Part shown: positions 14,267 through 21,135 of the stretch, piece after piece
How the letters are laid out: every line of letters starts with the position of its first letter
How positions within the stretch are numbered: the first letter of the stretch is position 1
Origin: JBBSMX01 sp038232935
GTDB taxonomy: Bacteria > Bacteroidota > Rhodothermia > Rhodothermales > JANQRZ01
DNA: 21,135 nucleotides
Assembly (NCBI GenBank): GCA_038232935.1
Contig: JBBSMX010000073.1
Coordinates: forward strand, 1-21,135
Direction: 5' to 3'
Translations under genes and position numbers: made by a program
Notes under the pieces: model-generated
What the model was told of the DNA's origin: nothing
The model's database searches: none
What the model saw: the letters and a program-made list of their open reading frames with translations, nothing else

Positions 14267-14833
14267 ATGCTCACGCAACAGAAACCCGCTCGTCCGACGC
14301 GCTACCGCTGGAGCCGCCAGCAGTACGAACAGATGATCGAGGCCGGTGTCTTCGACGAAGACGCCCGCGTCGAGCTAATCCACGGAGAGGTCGTCACGAT
14401 GAGTCCGCAAGACAGCCGACATGCTACCGCCGTGCTCCTCGTCGCTGAAGCGTTGCGAGAGGTGATCGGGAACCGCTACCACGTTCGCGAGCAGGTCCCG
14501 CTCGCGCTCGATCCCGATTCGGAGCCGGAGCCGGATGTGGCGGTCGTCGCGGGTAGCGTGCGTGACTACGTTCGCGACCACCCGAGCACGGCACTACTCG
14601 CCGTGGAGGTCGCGTACACGTCGCGCTCGAAAGATCGGAAGATCAAGACGGCGCTCTATGCTCGTCACGGCATCCGGGAATATTGGGTGCTCGACCTCGT
14701 CGAAGAACGCTTGTTCGTGTTTCGCCGTCCCGATGCGGATGGCTATGCCGAACAACTTGTGCTGACCCGCGACGAGACGGTGACGGCTCCCGAAACCTCT
14801 GTGCCCATCGCCGTCGAAAACCTGTTACCGTAA
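14267..14833 (+). CDS. Uma2-family (DUF820) restriction-endonuclease-fold protein
   Basis: 188 residues with the PD-(D/E)xK nuclease-like fold of the Uma2 family, which is expanded in cyanobacteria, Chloroflexota and Rhodothermota. Visible features are RVELIHGEVV (35-44), the metal-site Asp in EPEPDVAVV (D90), Glu in LLAVEVAYTS (E114), the K-containing RSKDRKIKTALY and the hallmark GIREYWVLDL (135-144). The biological role is not established for the family. It starts 12 bp after the parC stop and is bracketed by a 12-bp direct repeat and by the two parC-tail copies, so it looks like a separately acquired unit. The start ATG gives the standard N-terminus. Confidence 0.92.
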   Translation: MLTQQKPARPTRYRWSRQQYEQMIEAGVFDEDARVELIHGEVVTMSPQDSRHATAVLLVAEALREVIGNRYHVREQVPLALDPDSEPEPDVAVVAGSVRDYVRDHPSTALLAVEVAYTSRSKDRKIKTALYARHGIREYWVLDLVEERLFVFRRPDADGYAEQLVLTRDETVTAPETSVPIAVENLLP

Positions 14834-14837
14834 TTGC

Positions 14838-14888
14838 GAGCGAGGCACGCTACGCGCTGTCACTCCGCCACCCGTCGAACTGCATTTG
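14838..14888 (+). repeat. Right copy of parC 3' segment (vestigial parC tail)
   Basis: Encodes the same 17 residues as parC codons 761-777. It contains no stop, and the frame runs on through six codons (KSQTMN) into the Abi-alpha gene. It contains the right 12-bp direct repeat (14839-14850). Confidence 0.9.
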
Positions 14889-14900
14889 AAGAGCCAAACC

Positions 14901-15762
14901 ATGAATGAGAGCAGCAACGTTCGAGACACGGCGGAGACCGTCAAGGGAATCGTGGAGGCAGTCCCTGTATATCAAGACGTGCTACAACCTGCGGCTCAGG
15001 AAATCGGTAAGGCTCTCCAAACGGTTGCCAAGACAGTACATATTGCGCTGGCTCCTGTGAGTGCGCTAATCTGGGGATACGAACAGTTTAGAGATTTCAT
15101 TGAGCATGATGTTGTTGACAGATTGAAGAATGTCCCCGCAGAGCGGATCATCAATCCACCTCCAAATATTGCTGGTCCCGCTCTTGAAGCATTAAGATAC
15201 ACAGGCTACGACGAGGTGCTCAGGAAACTCTATGCGAATCTGCTTGCAACTGCTCTTGATGCAAAGACCGTGGAGCAGGCACATCCATCCTTTGTCCAAA
15301 TAATTCAGCAGCTCACCCGTGATGATGCGCTACTGCTAAATAGAATTGCTGAGGGAAGTGCTGAAACCGCTAGTCGTCCGGCTCCTATCGTTGATGTATA
15401 CGTGGCTAAGCCTGCATTTCCAGACGCAGAAATATCAATTCAAATGATAATGACTCCCAAGATTTTGAGGTTGTCGGTATTAGGCGAAGAGGCAGGATGC
15501 AGCGTCTCAGAAATGACGCCCTCGCTTCTCGAAAACCTAAAAAGTTTGGGTCTAATAGAAATGCCAAGAAAAGAATATTCGGCTGAAGGTACCTATTCCG
15601 AGCTTGAATTGCATCCTCGGGTGCTTGAGGTAAGGAAGGAGTTAGAGAGAAGCAATGAATGGGAGAAGGTACATTTCGAGAAATACTATGCAGCATTAAC
15701 CCAATTCGGGGAGCGGTTTGTTAAGGCCTGTACTGACCGGGATAACCACAACATCGAAGAAA

Positions 15763-15770
<8 letters not shown>
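14901..15770 (+). CDS. DUF4393 / Abi-alpha family protein (putative phage-defence gene)
   Basis: 289 residues matching the DUF4393 family, which Pfam has renamed Abi-alpha (abortive infection). The conserved core is plain: VPVYQDVLQPAAQEIGKAL (21-39), TVHIALAPVSALIWGYEQF (45-63), NIAGPALEALRYTGYDE, YANLLATALDAKT (111-123) and HPSFVQIIQQLTRDDALLL (128-146). Base composition departs sharply from its neighbours: 15421-15480 has 22 G/C of 60, against 48 of 60 in 16921-16980 of parE, and AT-ending codons such as AGA, ATA and TTA are common, so recent transfer is likely. The ATG at 14901 is preferred to an in-frame TTG at 14886, which lies in the parC-tail copy. Its stop overlaps the parE start by 8 bp. 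The mechanism is unknown. Confidence 0.88.
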
Positions 15771-17694
<1,924 letters not shown>

Positions 17695-17711
17695 CGTGAG
17701 GCAATGGAGGA

Positions 17712-17894
17712 TCACACCGCCGATCTGCGAGCGGGTCCTCCCTTCGGTTTGATCCCCCCTGTTTCGGCTCGGCGGACTTTGCTGTTGAAGAAGGCGATCC
17801 GCTCCTCGCGCGTCGCCCCCTTCAACTCCTCGTAGTGGGCGTCGCGGATGCGCCGGACCATCTGCACAGCGTCAATCTCCTTCGGTTTCTCCAT
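17712..17894 (-). CDS. Small hypothetical protein (antitoxin-like, tentative)
   Basis: 60 residues, charged, with one long predicted helix (EIDAVQMVRRIRDAHYEEL) and a Lys/Arg/Gly tail. A strong Shine-Dalgarno (GGGAGGTGA) sits 8 bp before the ATG, unusual for this window and good evidence for translation. The DAVxMxRxIRDxxxEE pattern recalls small orphan antitoxin-like proteins I have seen in cyanobacteria and Bacteroidota, but this is memory, not proof. It overlaps the preceding minus-strand ORF by 23 bp, suggesting a coupled pair. Confidence 0.6.
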   Translation of the reverse strand: MEKPKEIDAVQMVRRIRDAHYEELKGATREERIAFFNSKVRRAETGGIKPKGGPARRSAV

Positions 17895-18066
17895 AGTGCG
17901 TCACCTCCCGAGGCGAGTAGATCTGAACGGGCTTGTAGCCGCGTTCGAGGTAGTGCTGCCCGCACCGCTGGCAGTATTCGCCCAATCGTTCGGCCCCGCA
18001 GTTCGGGTAGACGTCGGAAGCGGAAGGGTCTTCGGCGGGCGCTTCGATGAGGGGAGCAGGCTGCAT
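17872..18066 (-). CDS. Small degenerate zinc-ribbon protein
   Basis: 64 residues from ATG at 18066. The centre, YPNCGAERLGEYCQRCGQ, matches a four-Cys zinc ribbon of the DUF3667 start type, except that the first Cys of the CxxC pair is Tyr (TAC, one base from TGC). The membrane domain usual in DUF3667 is missing; a short tail KPVQIYSPREVTHYGE follows. The ORF continues in frame to a TTG at 18129, only 9 bp from the stop of the EamA gene, so an operon with it is possible. It could be a truncated relic or a small metal- or nucleic-acid-binding partner of the 60-residue protein. Confidence 0.5.
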   Translation of the reverse strand: MQPAPLIEAPAEDPSASDVYPNCGAERLGEYCQRCGQHYLERGYKPVQIYSPREVTHYGETEGD

Positions 18067-18138
18067 ACGTCGGCGAGAGAGCAGAAGGAGCGGGTCGCCC
18101 AAGGAACGAAGAACGCCACGCCCGCGCAACCGTCCCGC

Positions 18139-19023
18139 CTACCTCCGCCGAGCGATCAGCAGCACGCTGCCGACAATGAGGACGGCCCCGGCGAGGCTTT
18201 GCAGATCGGGCACCGTCCCGAAGACGAGCGCGCCCCACACGAACGCGAAGACGACTTGGAGGTAGCCCACCGAGATCGCGCGTCCGGCCTTTTCGAGGTG
18301 GAGCCCCCGCGTCAGGCAGATCTGCCCGAGTTGCGTCGTCAGCCCCGCGCCGAGGAGCCACAGCCATGCCCAGCCCGTCGGCACGACCCAGTTTCCGAGG
18401 AACGGAAGCGCGCCGACGACGCCCACGGTGGAGAGGTAGAAAATGATGACGTTGGGAGCGTCCGTGGCGCGCAGCTTACGGACGATGGTGTAGACGAGCC
18501 CGGACAGCATCGACGCCACGACGACTGCCGCCACGGCGAGCGGGTCGAGGGCGTCGAGGGCACTAAAGAGGAACGACGGCTCCGAGATGAGCACGACGCC
18601 GACGAGGCTCACGGCCATCCCGACGAGCACGAGGCCGGCCGTCCGCTCGCGGAGGAAGAACGCGGCCGAGAGCGCCGTCCAGATCGGGGCCATGTAGAAC
18701 AGCGCCGTCGCGTCGCCGAGCGGGATTCGGGGGATGGCGAAGTAGAACAGGCTCAGCGCCGTCACGCCGATCACCCCGCGCGCGAGCAGCAGCTTCCGGT
18801 TGTTGCCGAGCGGTGACAGGCCCTGCCGACGAACCAGCGCGTATGTCATCCCTGCCATCAGCAGCGACCGCGCGAACACGATCTCCATCGTCGGGATTGT
18901 CCGGCCGGCCAGCTTGACGAAAAGCGTCATCAGGCTGAAGAACAGCGCCGAGCCCGCCATGTAGCGGAGCCCGAGGGGGATGCGCTGGAAGAGGCCTATG
19001 CGAGGCGAAGCGGTAACGGGCAC
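18139..19023 (-). CDS. EamA-family (DMT superfamily) transporter
   Basis: 294 residues from GTG at 19023, the usual size for ten-helix DMT permeases. Two EamA repeats are visible. The first begins MAGSALFFSLMTLFVKLAGR and includes EIVFARSLLMAGM, DATALFYMAPIWTALSAAFFLRE and LVGVVLIS. The second begins around VAAVVVASMLSGLVYTIVRKL and ends VFGTVPDLQSLAGAVLIVGSVLLIARRR. It is an inner-membrane exporter of small metabolites; the substrate is not inferable. The start is uncertain: ATG at 18960 begins directly at helix 1, GTG at 19023 leaves a normal cytosolic N-tail, and the longest ORF (ATG at 19218) collides with the divergent peptidase start and is rejected. Confidence 0.88.
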   Translation of the reverse strand: MPVTASPRIGLFQRIPLGLRYMAGSALFFSLMTLFVKLAGRTIPTMEIVFARSLLMAGMTYALVRRQGLSPLGNNRKLLLARGVIGVTALSLFYFAIPRIPLGDATALFYMAPIWTALSAAFFLRERTAGLVLVGMAVSLVGVVLISEPSFLFSALDALDPLAVAAVVVASMLSGLVYTIVRKLRATDAPNVIIFYLSTVGVVGALPFLGNWVVPTGWAWLWLLGAGLTTQLGQICLTRGLHLEKAGRAISVGYLQVVFAFVWGALVFGTVPDLQSLAGAVLIVGSVLLIARRR

Positions 19024-19216
19024 AGAAGGGGCGAGTCGGGCGAGCGGTGGCAACCGGGTTCCCCGCGCAGGGTTCGTCGTTGGGCTCCATTTCCGCGCCT
19101 CTTCACGCGTAGCCCTGCCGAGCCGGAGCGGTACCGGCTTCGCGCTCCGGTTGGCTTCGGGCGAGGCGGGACGTACTTTCGTCCGCGCACACTTCCTCCG
19201 TTTCGAACCGCCCGCC

Positions 19217-21046
19217 ATGCGCTTTCTGATCGTCGCCCTCTGTCTCCTCGTAGGTGCACTTATCAGCTCCTCAGTCCATGCGCAGGCCGTCGCGCCGCGC
19301 TACAGCGAGGTGCGGGTCACCCTCGCCGAAAGGTCCGGCCTTCGGGCGCTCGCCGAGCGCGTCCCCGGACTCGACCACGTAGACGTGCAGAAAGAGGGGA
19401 GCGGGTTCGTGGCTGTCACCGTGCTCAGCGAGCACGACCTCGCCGGTCTCGCGGCCAGCGGGTTCGCGTACGAGGTGACGGTGCCCGACCTCGCCGCGGC
19501 GTACGCAGCCCGTCCCCCCGCGACCGAGGGCGAGCGCGCCGCCGGCCTCGCCGCGAGCCGAGTCGACGGGTTCGGCTATGGCTCGATGGGCGGCTATTAC
19601 ACCTTCGACGAGGTCTTGGCGAAGCTGGACGAGATGGCGGCGGACTACCCGGACCTCATCACCGAGCGCGTGTCCATCGGCCAGTCGTGGGAGGGGCGGG
19701 ACCTGTGGATGGTCAAGATCTCCGACAACCCGGACGTGGACGAGGACGAACCGGAGGTGCTCTACACCGCACTCCACCACGCCCGCGAGCCGCAGAGCAT
19801 GGCGACCGTGCTCTACACCATGTTCTACCTGCTTGAGAACTACGGGACCGACCCCGAGGTGACGTACCTCGTCGACCACCGCGAGCTGTACTTCGTCCCC
19901 GTGCTCAACCCCGACGGCTACGTCTTCAACGAGACGACCGACCCCAACGGCGGTGGCTTCTGGCGGAAGAACCGCCGCGACAATGGGGGCAATTCGTTCG
20001 GCGTCGATCCCAACCGGAACTACGGCTACGAGTGGGGCCGCGACGAAAACGGGTCGAGCTCAGCCCCGAGCAGCGAGACGTACCGGGGGCCGGGGCCGTT
20101 CTCGGAGCCCGAGACGCAGGCGATCCGCGACTTCGCCGAGAGCCGGGAGATCCGCGCCGTCTTCAACTACCACTCGTACAGCAACCTCCTCCTGCACCCG
20201 TGGGGCTACGAGGCGGGTGTCTACACCCCGGACCAGGACGTGTTCGCCGCCATCTCCGCCGACATGACGCGGATCAACGGCTACGAATACGGGCAGGCCG
20301 CCGACGTGCTCTACGCTGTCAACGGAGACTCCGACGACTGGTACTACGGCGAGCAGGAGACGAAACCGAAAGCCTTCTCATGGACGCCTGAGGTAGGCCG
20401 CCGCTCTACGGACGGATTCTGGCCGGACCAAGACCGGATCATTCCGCTCGCCGAGGAAAACCGCGTGGCGAACCTGACGCTCGCGTGGTTCGCCGGAGCC
20501 TATCCGCAAGTGCAGGCTTTCGAGATCGTCGAGACCCACGGCGCGCCGAATGGTCACCTCGACCCAGGAGAGCCTGCGGCCGTCTCCCTCACGCTCCACA
20601 ACCTCGGACTGGAAGGACTCGCCGACGCCCGCGCCCGGATCGTCAGCACGAATCCGGCGCTTCCAGTCGAGGCGGGGGCGTTCAGCGCCCCGTTCTCGCT
20701 CGATTCGCAGGAGAGCGTGGAGATCGAAGGGCTCGCGTTCACGCTCGGCTTCGGTGCCCAGCTCGGGATTCAGGACGGGCTCGCGGTCGAGATCGAGTTA
20801 GACGGGACGACGCTGATCCGATCCCTCGGGCGTGTCGCCATCGGCACACCGGTCGCCGTGTTCGAGGACGACGCGAGCGAGACGGAGGCGTGGGACACCG
20901 GCACCGGCTGGGGCCTCGCCAGCGCGAACACGTCGCCACCGACCTCCTTCGCCGACAGCCCCTCGGGTAGCTACCCGAACAACGTCATGAACGCGCTAAC
21001 CCCCATAACAAGGTGGGTTGTCAAGAGGCACAGTTCGATTTCATAA
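19217..21046 (+). CDS. Secreted M14 zinc carboxypeptidase, C-terminally interrupted
   Basis: 609 residues as read. The signal peptide is residues 1-23 (hydrophobic core 3-17, VHAQA site). A pro-region runs to about 115 and the M14 catalytic domain spans about 125-480. The full active site is present: zinc ligands H188 and E191 (HHARE), N266-R267 (DPNRNY), third ligand H319 (NYHSYSNL) and general base E392 (TPEVG). A beta-sandwich/CARDB-like domain follows (VSLTLHNLGLEGLADARARI). A further module begins (EDDASETEAWDTGTGWGLA) but breaks off at SGSYPNNVMNALT near 20997, after which the sequence reads unrelated residues to a stop. The expected C-terminal domain, often a secretion-sorting or Ig-like domain, is lost. 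Confidence 0.9.
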   Translation: MRFLIVALCLLVGALISSSVHAQAVAPRYSEVRVTLAERSGLRALAERVPGLDHVDVQKEGSGFVAVTVLSEHDLAGLAASGFAYEVTVPDLAAAYAARPPATEGERAAGLAASRVDGFGYGSMGGYYTFDEVLAKLDEMAADYPDLITERVSIGQSWEGRDLWMVKISDNPDVDEDEPEVLYTALHHAREPQSMATVLYTMFYLLENYGTDPEVTYLVDHRELYFVPVLNPDGYVFNETTDPNGGGFWRKNRRDNGGNSFGVDPNRNYGYEWGRDENGSSSAPSSETYRGPGPFSEPETQAIRDFAESREIRAVFNYHSYSNLLLHPWGYEAGVYTPDQDVFAAISADMTRINGYEYGQAADVLYAVNGDSDDWYYGEQETKPKAFSWTPEVGRRSTDGFWPDQDRIIPLAEENRVANLTLAWFAGAYPQVQAFEIVETHGAPNGHLDPGEPAAVSLTLHNLGLEGLADARARIVSTNPALPVEAGAFSAPFSLDSQESVEIEGLAFTLGFGAQLGIQDGLAVEIELDGTTLIRSLGRVAIGTPVAVFEDDASETEAWDTGTGWGLASANTSPPTSFADSPSGSYPNNVMNALTPITRWVVKRHSSIS

Positions 21047-21135
21047 AGGCATACGGGGTCTGGCGTCGCACGGAGGCACGACGCGGCTCCAAGAGCGTAG
21101 CACCACCTTCCTAGATCTCAAAGGTCTCCGCCAGC
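20998..21135. mobile_element. Probable end of an inserted element (partial)
   Basis: From about 20995 the sequence no longer continues the peptidase and its composition drops in GC. On the minus strand a frame entering from the window edge reads LAETFEI and stops at 21113-21111, as a transposase tail would. A GCGTCG...CGACGC hairpin (21063-21084) lies beyond that stop. The other end is outside the window, so terminal repeats and family cannot be determined. Confidence 0.45.
21111..21134 (-). CDS. Possible C-terminal end of a protein running in from beyond the window
   Basis: Only seven codons (LAETFEI) and a stop are visible. It is included because it lies in the putative inserted element and would fit a transposase C-terminus; on its own it is not diagnostic. 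Confidence 0.25.
   Translation of the reverse strand: MAETFEI

Noticed and set aside
11816..14278. 820-codon open frame on the minus strand opposite parC
   Set aside because: It is the codon-phase shadow of a high-GC gene. The product is repetitive Asp/Val/Arg/His-rich with no family features, while the plus strand is unmistakable ParC.
12892..14448. 518-codon plus-strand frame inside parC and running into Uma2
   Set aside because: Arg/Pro/Gly-rich out-of-frame reading with no motifs; it crosses two well-supported genes.
17848..18816. 322-codon plus-strand frame opposite the EamA transporter
   Set aside because: Reads as His/Glu/Arg-rich antisense of membrane-helix codons; the minus strand gives a normal ten-helix transporter.

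Overview
The window is about 21 kb of dense, GC-rich bacterial chromosome. Two outer-membrane beta-barrel proteins with signal peptides, a secreted M14 carboxypeptidase, a Bacteroidota-style enoyl-CoA hydratase, phytochrome-type kinase/Rcp-like regulators and genes mostly lacking Shine-Dalgarno sites together suggest a GC-rich relative of Bacteroidota, most likely Rhodothermota (Rhodothermales). That placement is inference; there is no rRNA in the window.

Layout. 1-2604 (+): a signalling cluster made of the C-terminal part of a histidine kinase, an Rcp-type response regulator and a receiver protein with a degenerate kinase-like tail. 2601-5523 (+): a TIGR04282-type glycosyltransferase, class I fructose-1,6-bisphosphatase and a secreted protein of unknown function. 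5534-6850 (-): two outer-membrane beta-barrel genes with a rho-independent terminator between them. 7044-8614 (+): an unrecognised gene and an enoyl-CoA hydratase. 8615-8915: a 301-bp repeat-rich gap. 8916-11758 (+): purM, gpsA and a Schlafen AlbA_2-type protein. 11909-17694 (+): topoisomerase IV parC and parE, separated by a Uma2 nuclease-like gene and a low-GC DUF4393/Abi-alpha gene. 17712-19023 (-): two overlapping small ORFs and an EamA transporter. 19217-21046 (+): a secreted M14 zinc carboxypeptidase whose C-terminus is cut by foreign-looking sequence that runs to the window end.

The most interesting locus is the parC-parE junction. The last 17 shared codons of parC occur a second time (14838-14888) after the Uma2 gene, immediately upstream of and in frame with the Abi-alpha gene. 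The two copies differ at 8 of 51 bases and every difference is synonymous, so they diverged while both were under coding selection. This points to recombination with a foreign parC end, or integration that regenerates the gene's 3' end, rather than decay of a local duplicate. A perfect 12-bp direct repeat also brackets the Uma2 gene. The junction therefore looks like a small accessory or defence hotspot set into an essential gene pair.

A second theme is intergenic repeats. Tandem arrays with a 7-bp period but unrelated unit sequences occur at several gene borders (upstream of 1165, upstream of purM, across the gpsA stop and upstream of 11108), along with one 8-bp array. Two GTAG-headed hairpins resemble REP elements. 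No tRNA, rRNA or CRISPR array was seen.
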